Of a stretch of DNA of 64,000 bases, positions 54,781 to 62,797 are shown one piece after another (position 1 is the stretch's first letter; each line of letters begins with the position of its first letter). A program made the translations under genes and the position numbers. A model generated the notes under the pieces. That model had not been told where the DNA came from. It worked only from the letters and a program-made list of their open reading frames with translations, and did not search any database. This stretch comes from an uncultured Bacteroidales bacterium (GTDB taxonomy: Bacteria > Bacteroidota > Bacteroidia > Bacteroidales > Muribaculaceae). The DNA lies in NCBI GenBank assembly GCA_902779125.1, contig CACZAC010000006.1, positions 1 through 64,000 on the forward strand. The letters are read 5' to 3'.

Positions 54781-55719
54781 TTACTTGCCCAGATTGTCAA
54801 TCTGCTGCTTCGCCCATTCCTTGGCCATGCGGATAGCCTCGTTGGCCATCTGGTTGACCATGCTGTCCATGCCCTCGGGTATCTCGATACCCATGACGCT
54901 GTCGGGCAACACTCGGGGGTCAGGCACCATTTCCTCGTCCTGGTCCTGTTCGTCGCTGTACTCGTCCTGCTGGTCAGGCTCGGGAGCAGGAGTGATATGA
55001 TGGTTGGCTTCATAGTCATCCATCGCTTTGCTCCATGCCTTCTCAATGTCTTCCTTGCCGAAAGTAAACACGTGACCGAACATTCCCAGCGAAACCATTT
55101 TTTCCTCGTTGTCACCGATGCTCATGCGGCCCACCGAGCAGACGACATAGTTCTTGACATCAAGGTAACTGGAAATGACCTTGTCGGTGCCAAAGCCCGT
55201 GAGTTCCTTGAGGGCCTTGTTGATTAAGTCGCCAAACACGCCACCCACGCCGGTGATACCGCTCAGGTTCTCATCAACCTTGTCGCCCACCCAAGCCTTG
55301 GTCACCTCTTGGATGGCAGCCTCGTGGTCAGTTCGGTCAGGACAAGTCATTACCATCGTACCAAACAAGATGGCAAGCACCAGGGCAGCAATGAGCCACG
55401 GGGTGCAGCCGCTCTTCTTGGTTTCGGGCTGCGTGGGATAACGGGGCGGCACTTGGGGCGGTGCCTGGGCAGGAGACACAGGGGGCTCATAGGGCTGTCC
55501 TGTTGCCACCTGATTCTCGGCCATGCGGGCAGCCTGCTGCGAAGCCTCAAACTCAGCACGCTGGAGCACAGCGGTCAACTCGGGCACATCACCAGCCTGT
55601 TGCCAGTCGCTCATGCCGGGAGCCCACACTTCGCTCTCGGGGGTCAACCCTTGCTGACCCAATTCCTCGATGGAAAACGGACCTTCCTGTTTTCCATTTC
55701 TAATCAGATGAAATTCCAT
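54781..55719 (-). CDS. GYF-domain membrane protein
   Basis: This 312-residue protein begins with a GYF_2/DUF4339-type domain (FHLIRNGKQEGPFSIEELGQ, PGMSDWQQAGDVPEL). A Pro/Gln-rich linker leads to a membrane helix (TPWLIAALVLAILFGTMVM). A periplasmic part follows (about 150-240) with VKNYVVCSVGRMSIGD...SLGMFGHVFTF, which reminds me of DUF4359-type segments, and a very acidic Pro/Asp/Glu linker. Function is unknown. The GYF-like part usually binds proline-rich peptides. Confidence 0.8.
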   Translation of the reverse strand: MEFHLIRNGKQEGPFSIEELGQQGLTPESEVWAPGMSDWQQAGDVPELTAVLQRAEFEASQQAARMAENQVATGQPYEPPVSPAQAPPQVPPRYPTQPETKKSGCTPWLIAALVLAILFGTMVMTCPDRTDHEAAIQEVTKAWVGDKVDENLSGITGVGGVFGDLINKALKELTGFGTDKVISSYLDVKNYVVCSVGRMSIGDNEEKMVSLGMFGHVFTFGKEDIEKAWSKAMDDYEANHHITPAPEPDQQDEYSDEQDQDEEMVPDPRVLPDSVMGIEIPEGMDSMVNQMANEAIRMAKEWAKQQIDNLGK

Positions 55720-55983
55720 AATCAGTCTTTAATGATAAAAAGCCAATGTTTATTGCTAAAAAAAGCCGTAGGCAAAAGCCTTCTTTTTGTTCCTTGCAAA
55801 AAGTGTGCCCAAATGCACCGGTGCAAAAATACACCTTACTGGCTTAGTATCAAGACAGAAATATGGTATTTTGCTTTTTTTAACCATACAATAGCGATGA
55901 CTTACAATAAAATAGGGGTAAACTGACCGTCATTGACATTTATTGAGTAAATTTGCAACATTAATCGATACAACCGAAAAGCT

Positions 55984-57288
55984 ATGAAGCGATTTATCTC
56001 ATTTTTTACCATTGCCTTAGTTGGCATCATGACACTCACCGCTGGGGTGCGCGAGGATTTCAAGGCGAACCCCAAACTGAGCGCCAACAACTACCAGGCC
56101 TATCCTGACAAGAACCTGCCAGCCATCACCCCGGCACCTGCAGGCTATGAGCCGTTTTTCATCAACCACTACGGCCGCCACGGTAGCCGTTGGCTAATCA
56201 ATGACAAGAAATACTCCTTCCCCCTGCAGATGTTGGAGAAAGGCCAAAACGACGGCAAACTCACGCCACGCGGCAAAGAGGTGCTTGACATCCTGCGCGA
56301 GGTACATGAGGCCAGCAAAGGACGACTGGGCGAATTGAGCGATCTGGGCGCTGACCAGCACCAGGGCATCGCCCGACGCATGTACCAGAACTTCCCGCAG
56401 GTGTTCCGCGACGGAGCAGATGTCGTGGCACGCTCGACGGTTGTCATCCGCTGCATCCTCTCGATGCAGAACGAGGTTGATGTGCTTGCCTCACTCAATC
56501 CGCGACTTAACATCACCACCGACGCCAGCCAGGCGACAATGTACTACATGAACTACAGCGACAGCGTCGTCAAGCCGCTGCGCAACAAGATGGCCGAAAC
56601 AGAAAAGCAGTGCCTGAAGAAGTGGGTAAACCCCAAAAAGTTCCTCAAAAAGCTTTTCAATGACCAGAAGTGGGTAAAGAACAACATCAGTGAAGACGAT
56701 GCACGCAAGATGATGCTGTACCTGTTTGAGGTGAATGGTAACATGCAGAGCCACTATCGCTTCGAGAATGTGAACATGTATGACCTGTTCACCGACGAGG
56801 ACATCTACAGCGTGTGGCGTTACAACAATGCTTACTGGTATATCCACTCGGCTGAGACGCCATTGACGCAGTGCCGTGTGGACTATATGGAGGCCAACCT
56901 GCTGCGCAATTTCATCGAGGATGCCGACCGCGCCACCACGACCGACGACCCCACACCGGGCGCCTCGCTGCGCTTCGGCCACGAGAGTGTGGTGCTGCCG
57001 CTCTGCTGCCTGATGGGTCTGAACGGTACCGACTACCGCACGACCGACCTCGAGAACCTGGACAAATACTGGCAGACCTACAAGGTGTTCCCGATGGCTG
57101 CCAACATCCAGTTCGTCTACTTCCGCAAGGCTGGCAGCGACGACATCCTGATGCTGCCGTTGCTGAACGAGCACGAGGCGACCCTGCCCGTCCCCACCGA
57201 CGTTGCCCCCTACTACCACTGGAGCGACGTGCGCGACTATTTTATCGATAAACTTTCCCGTCAACCTGTCATCGACCTGAACAAATGA
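55984..57288 (+). CDS. Histidine acid phosphatase, possibly phytase-like (first of pair)
   Basis: This 434-residue secreted enzyme belongs to clade-2 histidine phosphatases. A signal peptide ends near TLTAGV. The catalytic box YGRHGSRW has Arg65-His66, and the second box FGHESVVLPL has His333-Glu334. The arginine-rich ARSTVVIRCILSM is also conserved. Bacteroides homologs include a multiple-inositol-polyphosphate phosphatase, so phytate or another phosphoester is a plausible substrate. Its stop overlaps the start of the paralog (ATGA), so the two enzymes are co-made. Confidence 0.85.
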   Translation: MKRFISFFTIALVGIMTLTAGVREDFKANPKLSANNYQAYPDKNLPAITPAPAGYEPFFINHYGRHGSRWLINDKKYSFPLQMLEKGQNDGKLTPRGKEVLDILREVHEASKGRLGELSDLGADQHQGIARRMYQNFPQVFRDGADVVARSTVVIRCILSMQNEVDVLASLNPRLNITTDASQATMYYMNYSDSVVKPLRNKMAETEKQCLKKWVNPKKFLKKLFNDQKWVKNNISEDDARKMMLYLFEVNGNMQSHYRFENVNMYDLFTDEDIYSVWRYNNAYWYIHSAETPLTQCRVDYMEANLLRNFIEDADRATTTDDPTPGASLRFGHESVVLPLCCLMGLNGTDYRTTDLENLDKYWQTYKVFPMAANIQFVYFRKAGSDDILMLPLLNEHEATLPVPTDVAPYYHWSDVRDYFIDKLSRQPVIDLNK

Positions 57289-58607
57289 AACGCATCACTT
57301 TTATCATTATAGCCATTACGGCGTGTCTGACACTGAGTGCCACCAACCCTCGCAAACAGGTCATCAACAACTTTGACCGCTCGGCAAGCAACCACTACGC
57401 CTACCCCTACGGCACCGACATGAAGGTGCCCTCGCTCACCGCTGCACCTGCGGGCTACGAGCCGTTCTACATCGACCACTACGGACGTCACGGCAGCCGT
57501 TGGCTGACCAACGGGCGTTACTATGAGCGTCCCTACAAGCAGTTACTCAAGGCCAAGGAGGCAGGAATGCTCAATTTGCAAGGTGACCTGTTGCTGCGCC
57601 AGCTCATGATTGTCAATGAGACCTCAAAGCAGCGTGCCGGTGACCTGAGCGACGAGGGTGCAAAGCAGCACCAGGAAATCGCCCAACGCATGTTTGACAA
57701 CTTCCCCCAGGTGTTCCAGGGCGATGCCCGCATTGATGCCCGCTCGACCGTCATCATCCGTTGCATCCTCTCGATGCAGAACGAGACGATGCGCCTGCGC
57801 TCACTCAATCCCAACCTGCGCATTACTACCGATGCCAGCTATCACGACATGTACTACATGGGATGGGGATATGGCGAGGACACCCTGGCCAATGACCTGC
57901 GCAAGAGCGTGGATCACATCTCAGATGAGATGTACAACAAGCACCTGCAATCTGAGCGCTTCATCGCCCAACTGGTGAACGACCCTGAATGGGCTGCTGC
58001 CAACCTGGACTGCAACCAGCTGATGCGCGACGTGTTTGATATCGCCGGTTCGCTGCAAGGACATCAGTTCTTCGACATGATTAACTTATACCACTACTTC
58101 AACAGCAACGAGATTTTTGAACTGTGGCGATTGAAGAATATTTACTGGTACATCCATTGGGCCAACGCACCCCAGAACGGCAACCGCATGCCCTTCATCG
58201 AGCGTGCCCTGCTGCGTGACATGATTCAAAAGGCCGACGACGCCATTGCCACTGGTGAACACGGTGCCTCGCTGCGCTTCGGACACGAGACCTGCGTGCT
58301 GCCCCTGGCTTGCCTCATGGAACTGGATAGCGTCAACTACAGCTGCGACGACCTGGAAACGCTGCATGAGCACTGGCAGGACTATAACACCATCCCCAAG
58401 GCCTGCAACATCCAGATGGTATTCTACCGCCCCACGGGAACGACAGGCAACCCTGCCAACGACATCTTGGTCAAGGTTCTCCTTAACGAGCACGAGGCAT
58501 TGCTGCCTGTAAAGCCGGTTCAAGGCCCCTACTACCGCTGGACCGACCTTCGCCAGTACTACGACCGCAAACTCGCCACCGCCATCGACTGGTCAGTCAA
58601 GAAGTGA
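57285..58607 (+). CDS. Histidine acid phosphatase, possibly phytase-like (second of pair)
   Basis: A 440-residue paralog of the preceding enzyme with a shorter signal peptide (MKRITFIIIAITACLTLSAT). It has the catalytic box YGRHGSRW (Arg68-His69), ARSTVIIRCILSMQNE and the second box FGHETCVLPL (His334-Glu335). Both active sites look intact. The copies differ most in the middle, near the likely substrate-specificity region. They may act on different phosphoesters. Confidence 0.85.
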   Translation: MKRITFIIIAITACLTLSATNPRKQVINNFDRSASNHYAYPYGTDMKVPSLTAAPAGYEPFYIDHYGRHGSRWLTNGRYYERPYKQLLKAKEAGMLNLQGDLLLRQLMIVNETSKQRAGDLSDEGAKQHQEIAQRMFDNFPQVFQGDARIDARSTVIIRCILSMQNETMRLRSLNPNLRITTDASYHDMYYMGWGYGEDTLANDLRKSVDHISDEMYNKHLQSERFIAQLVNDPEWAAANLDCNQLMRDVFDIAGSLQGHQFFDMINLYHYFNSNEIFELWRLKNIYWYIHWANAPQNGNRMPFIERALLRDMIQKADDAIATGEHGASLRFGHETCVLPLACLMELDSVNYSCDDLETLHEHWQDYNTIPKACNIQMVFYRPTGTTGNPANDILVKVLLNEHEALLPVKPVQGPYYRWTDLRQYYDRKLATAIDWSVKK

Positions 58608-58666
58608 CCAAAGCGTTTTTAAGCCATTAACTCGTTAGCATTTCCACTACTATAACGAGGGAAACT

Positions 58667-58737
58667 GAAAACAATAAATACAATAAGTACAAACTATTGG
58701 AATTTAATCCATTGTACTTATTGTATTTATTGTTTTC
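58667..58737. repeat. Perfect inverted repeat E
   Basis: The 26-bp arms 58667-58692 and 58712-58737 are exact reverse complements (GAAAACAATAAATACAATAA...) around a 19-bp loop. The same words occur in element A. It lies between convergent genes and ends in TTTTC on the plus strand, so it may also act as a weak bidirectional terminator. Confidence 0.85.
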
Positions 58738-58750
58738 TTGCTGATTTTTT

Positions 58751-58775
58751 CGGCCACGCCAAGGCGAGGTCCTAC
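58751..58775. repeat. CGGCCACGCCAAGGCGAGG word
   Basis: This word matches 24 of 25 bases with 50885-50909 inside the GntP-family permease gene. It is also related to the complement of 45726-45741. Confidence 0.6.
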
Positions 58776-58786
58776 TAAGGTTTGTT

Positions 58787-60049
58787 TTAATGCTGATTCT
58801 TCTTGAGGGTGGCTTCGTAGATAGCCTGGTGGCGGTGGGCTACTGCGGTCTCGCTGTAGGTGGCGAGGGCGGTGGCTCGGGCTGCTGCACTCAGGGCAGG
58901 CAGGCGCTCGTCATTGAGACACCATGAGATGCCTTGAGCGAAATCCAGACTGTCGCAATAGTCGGCGACATAACCATCCTGTTTATGGCTAATCATCTCG
59001 GGGATGCCACCCACGTTAAAGCCCACACAGGGTACGCCGCATGCCATAGCCTCGACAATGGTATTGGGCAGGTTGTCTTGCAACGAGGGGGTAACAAACA
59101 AATCCACGGCATTATAGAGTTCGGCGATTTCAGCCTCATTGCTCAGGTAATTGACCGTATAGACGGGTAGCGGCAGCGCCTCCTTGACGCTCTCAGCATC
59201 ACCGCCCAGCACGACAACGCCCAGTTTGCCTGGAAGAGTAGGATGATGCATGCTGATGTGTTCACAAGCCTCGACCAGATAACTGAAACCCTTGCGCTCA
59301 TCGGTAATGCGCTGGGCACCAAAGAGCAGGAGCCGCATGTCTTGGGGAAGATTGAATTTCTGCCGCGCTACCGTTTTGTCCATCGGGGTGAACACGCTGG
59401 TATCGATGGCATTAGGCGTGTTGAGGACGGCATAGCCTTGCGTGAGGCGGCTCTTGCGGGCAAGGTCGGCCATCCAGCGGCTGCAGCCCACAAAGGTCAG
59501 GTTACTGTCCTTGTACATCTCCCGCTTGCGGTCAAACACCCGCCGTGCCAGGTCTAAACCCGGTCCTTTCAGCATCGGACATTTTTCACACTGCGACTGG
59601 TACTTGTCACAGCCACCCGAGTAATGGCAGATACCTGTGAAATACCACTGGTCATGTAGCGTCACCACCACAGGCTTGCCACTGGCGAGAATACGCTCCA
59701 GATTCTTGAGTGAGAGAAAACCCTGATTGACCCAGTGCAGATGAATAACGTCGGCCTGCTGGAACTCGGGCAGCCTGGTGATGTCGGTGCCCGTGTTGGC
59801 AATGTCGACCTGGAACAGGTTCTGCTTGCTCAAGCCGTTGTTCAGCCAGATAACGCCGCGTTCCCAAAGGAATTTGGCCTTCAACAGCCATGACTGTGGT
59901 ATGTTTACCACCTCAGGGGCATCGGTCTTGCGGTCACGCACGAGCATCCGTGCCTCCACGCCATTGTTGTTCAGCGCATGCAGCAGGCGGTTGGCGGCAA
60001 TCGCTGCCCCACCCGTCCGTTCGGCCGTATTGACAATCAGTACTCGCAT
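58787..60049 (-). CDS. Glycosyltransferase family 4 protein
   Basis: This 420-residue GT-B enzyme has an N-terminal Rossmann start (MRVLIVNTAERTGGAAIAAN). Cysteines are grouped in CHYSGGCDKYQSQCEKCPML. The nucleotide-sugar site of family 4 reads PSLQDNLPNTIVEAMACGVP followed by CVGFNVGGIPEMI. It probably adds a sugar to a surface polysaccharide. It stands alone, not in a polysaccharide cluster. A palindromic array lies 23 bp before its start. Confidence 0.9.
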   Translation of the reverse strand: MRVLIVNTAERTGGAAIAANRLLHALNNNGVEARMLVRDRKTDAPEVVNIPQSWLLKAKFLWERGVIWLNNGLSKQNLFQVDIANTGTDITRLPEFQQADVIHLHWVNQGFLSLKNLERILASGKPVVVTLHDQWYFTGICHYSGGCDKYQSQCEKCPMLKGPGLDLARRVFDRKREMYKDSNLTFVGCSRWMADLARKSRLTQGYAVLNTPNAIDTSVFTPMDKTVARQKFNLPQDMRLLLFGAQRITDERKGFSYLVEACEHISMHHPTLPGKLGVVVLGGDAESVKEALPLPVYTVNYLSNEAEIAELYNAVDLFVTPSLQDNLPNTIVEAMACGVPCVGFNVGGIPEMISHKQDGYVADYCDSLDFAQGISWCLNDERLPALSAAARATALATYSETAVAHRHQAIYEATLKKNQH

Positions 60050-60071
60050 TCCAATGTCAAAATTACAAAAA

Positions 60072-60102
60072 GTTACATGTATGTAAGTTACATCAATGTA
60101 AC
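60072..60102. promoter_or_regulatory. Alternating GTTACAT/ATGTAAC heptamers
   Basis: GTTACAT, ATGTAAG, GTTACAT and ATGTAAC follow each other within 31 bp, giving nested inverted and direct repeats just before the minus-strand glycosyltransferase start. It could be an operator or a second terminator of pckA. Confidence 0.5.
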
Positions 60103-60141
60103 TTTTTTCTGAAATAATCTATTTTTAGTTGATATTCAAGC

Positions 60142-60176
60142 AAAAAGAGGGCGATGCCTGTTTAGACATCGCCCTC
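60142..60176 (-). terminator. pckA terminator
   Basis: On the minus strand GAGGGCGATG pairs with CATCGCCCTC and is followed by TTTTTG. Confidence 0.9.
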
Positions 60177-60210
60177 AAAACTATTGAATTTGTTTTATTA
60201 TTGCCCTTGT

Positions 60211-61827
60211 TTAGAGCTGGGGACCGGCGGCTACCAGAGCCTTGCCTGCCTCGTTGTCCTCGTACTTGACGAAGTTCTTGATGAAGCGGCTTGCCAGATC
60301 CTTGGCCTTCTCTTCCCACTGTGCGGCATCGGCATAGGTGTCGCGCGGGTCGAGGATGCCGGCGTCAACGCCCTCGAGCTGGGTGGGAACGGTGAAGTTG
60401 AAGTAAGGAATCACCTTGGTGGGAGCATTGTCGATGCTGTGGTTCAAGATAGCGTCGATGATGCCACGGGTATCACGAATCGAGATGCGCTTGCCAGTGC
60501 CGTTCCAACCGGTGTTCACCAAGTAAGCCTTGGCACCGCTCATCTCCATGCGCTTCACGAGTTCCTCGGCATACTTCGTGGGATGCAGCTCCAGGAATGC
60601 CTGGCCGAAGCAAGCGCTGAAGGTGGGGGTGGGCTCGGTGATGCCGCGCTCGGTACCTGCGAGCTTAGCGGTGAAACCACTCAGGAAGTAGTACTTGGTC
60701 TGCTCAGAGTCGAGAATCGATACGGGAGGCAGTACACCAAATGCGTCAGCACTCAAGAAGATAACCTGCTTGGCAGCGGGTGCGTGGCTGATGGGGCGCA
60801 CGATGTTCTTGATGTGATAGATGGGGTAGCTCACGCGGGTGTTCTCGGTCACGCTCTTGTCGGCGAAGTCAATCTTGCCGTTCTCGTCAACAGTGACGTT
60901 CTCGAGCAGTGCGTCGCGATGGATGGCGTTGTAGATGTCGGGCTCAGCCTCCTTGTCGAGGTTGATAACCTTGGCATAGCAACCGCCCTCGAAGTTGAAG
61001 ATACCGTTGTCGTCCCAGCCGTGCTCGTCGTCGCCGATGAGTTTGCGCTTGGGGTCGGTGCTCAACGTGGTCTTGCCGGTTCCCGATAGACCGAAGAAGA
61101 TGGCGGTGTTCTCACCGTTCATGTCGCAGTTGGCCGAGCAGTGCATGGCTGCAATGCCCTTCAACGGCAGGAAGTAGTTCATCATCGAGAACATACCCTT
61201 CTTCATCTCACCACCGTACCAAGTGTTGAGGATAACCTGCTCGTTGCTGGTCACGTTGAAGACAACGGCGGTGTCGCTGTTCAGACCCAGTTCCTTGAAA
61301 TTGTCCACCTTGGCCTTGCTGGCGCAATATACGGTGAAGTCGGGCTCCTGCTCAAATTCCTCCTCGTTCTGGGGACGGATGAACATGTTGGTCACGAAGT
61401 GAGCCTGCCATGCTACCTCCATGATGAAGCGCACCTTCATGCGGGTATCCTTGTTGGCACCGCAGAAACCGTCAACTACAAACAGGCGCTTGCCGCTCAG
61501 CTGTTTTACAGCGAGGTCCTTCAGGGCAGCCCAAGTGGCCTCGGTCACGGGCTTGTTGTCATTAGGATAACCAGGGGTGGTCCACCACACCTTGTCGTGG
61601 CTGTTGGCATCGTCAACGATGAATTTGTCCTTAGGCGAACGGCCAGTGTAAATACCGGTCATCACGTTGATGGCACCCAGCTCGGTCTCCTGACCCTTGT
61701 CAAAGCCCTCGAGCTCGGGCCTCATCTCCTCATTGAACAAAACCTCATAGGTGGGGTTGTAGAGCACCTCGGTAACACCAGTGATACCGTACTTCTCTGC
61801 TAAGATAGCCTTATCAAATCTTGCCAT
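60211..61827 (-). CDS. pckA: Phosphoenolpyruvate carboxykinase (ATP)
   Basis: This 538-residue enzyme interconverts oxaloacetate and phosphoenolpyruvate. In succinate-producing Bacteroidales it mainly fixes CO2 in the fermentative direction. Signatures are [15 protein letters not shown], the kinase loop [25 protein letters not shown] and the arginine-containing [13 protein letters not shown]. It is monocistronic with a clear promoter and terminator. Confidence 0.97.
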   Translation of the reverse strand: MARFDKAILAEKYGITGVTEVLYNPTYEVLFNEEMRPELEGFDKGQETELGAINVMTGIYTGRSPKDKFIVDDANSHDKVWWTTPGYPNDNKPVTEATWAALKDLAVKQLSGKRLFVVDGFCGANKDTRMKVRFIMEVAWQAHFVTNMFIRPQNEEEFEQEPDFTVYCASKAKVDNFKELGLNSDTAVVFNVTSNEQVILNTWYGGEMKKGMFSMMNYFLPLKGIAAMHCSANCDMNGENTAIFFGLSGTGKTTLSTDPKRKLIGDDEHGWDDNGIFNFEGGCYAKVINLDKEAEPDIYNAIHRDALLENVTVDENGKIDFADKSVTENTRVSYPIYHIKNIVRPISHAPAAKQVIFLSADAFGVLPPVSILDSEQTKYYFLSGFTAKLAGTERGITEPTPTFSACFGQAFLELHPTKYAEELVKRMEMSGAKAYLVNTGWNGTGKRISIRDTRGIIDAILNHSIDNAPTKVIPYFNFTVPTQLEGVDAGILDPRDTYADAAQWEEKAKDLASRFIKNFVKYEDNEAGKALVAAGPQL

Positions 61828-61879
61828 AATAAATATTTAATTATTAATGTTTTAGAAATTACCTTATTTGAAATCGACG

Positions 61880-61910
61880 GCAAAATTACGCATTATTTTA
61901 TAATGAGCAA
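61880..61910 (-). promoter_or_regulatory. Promoter of pckA
   Basis: On the minus strand TTG, 19 nt, then TAATTTTGC, about 50 bp before the ATG. Confidence 0.75.
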
Positions 61911-62022
61911 CGCGAATTAAAGAAAAATTTCCTTAATTCATGCCTTATTATATATTTTTAGCATTGCACCTCGACAAATTAACAAAAAACTATTCGTAAA
62001 ATTCGAATAATTAGCCACTCGT

Positions 62023-62601
62023 TTAGCAGCCACCGCATCCGCAGTCGCAGCCCTCGCCGTGCTCATGGCCGCAGTCGCCACCACCGCACTCTTCACAGCC
62101 ACATCCGCAGCCATGATGCTTGGGTTGCAACTCCTCGGGCGTAGCGTCACGCACGAGTTGCACATAGCCACTGTAACGCACAGTCTCGCCAGCAAGCTGG
62201 TGGTTGAAATCCATGAACACCTTGTCGTCGGTCACCTTGATGACCTGACCCTCGACGCGCATGCCTTCCTGTGTCATCATGGGCACGCGGGCACCCGGAC
62301 GGATATTCTCGGCGTCAAACTTGCCATCGACATGGAAAATCTCCTTCTCAAGTTCATAAATCAGGTCGGGGCTCTTTACGCCGAAAGCCTCATGGGGCTG
62401 AAGGGTGAAATCAAATTTTTCGCCCTGCTCAAGGCCCATGATATGGTTCTGGAAGCCCTCGATCAACGACAAATCCATACCAAAGACAAAGGCATCGGGA
62501 TGCTCCTTATTGAACTTGAACACACTGATGTTTTCCTCTCCGTTAACGACAAAGATTTCATATACGAGTTCAACGTACTTACCTGCTTGAATTTTCTCCA
62601 T
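62023..62601 (-). CDS. slyD: FKBP-type peptidyl-prolyl isomerase SlyD
   Basis: This 192-residue protein has the SlyD/FKBP fold with FGMDLSLIEGFQNHIMGLEQ and FDFTLQPHEAFG, plus an inserted chaperone flap. The tail is rich in His and Cys (HHGCGCGCEECGGGDC), the usual metal-binding end that stores or delivers nickel. A -7-like TATCTTTGC on the minus strand (62639-62647) is plausible, but no TTG is found at -33. Confidence 0.93.
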   Translation of the reverse strand: MEKIQAGKYVELVYEIFVVNGEENISVFKFNKEHPDAFVFGMDLSLIEGFQNHIMGLEQGEKFDFTLQPHEAFGVKSPDLIYELEKEIFHVDGKFDAENIRPGARVPMMTQEGMRVEGQVIKVTDDKVFMDFNHQLAGETVRYSGYVQLVRDATPEELQPKHHGCGCGCEECGGGDCGHEHGEGCDCGCGGC

Positions 62602-62797
62602 TGAATTTTTATAGTAATTGATTGATAAATAATTTCGTGCAAAGATACTTATTTTTTCTTTATATGTCTATTTTTAGAGTAACTTTGGCGTTCGCTGAAG
62701 TTACTGACAGTCGAAAATGATAAAGAAAACGGGTTTTTCTTTTCCATTTCTCTCATTTTGGAGTAACTTTGCAGCCACAACGAGTTTTAACCAGAAC

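Noticed and set aside
58667..58737. Inverted repeat E as an ordinary rho-independent terminator
   Set aside because: The stem is AT-rich with a 19-bp loop and a weak T run, and its words recur elsewhere in non-terminator positions. Listed as a repeat instead, though a terminator role is not excluded.
60184..61089. Long plus-strand open frame opposite pckA
   Set aside because: It lies antisense to pckA, has no export signal or domain, and its amino acids reflect the reverse of a biased gene.
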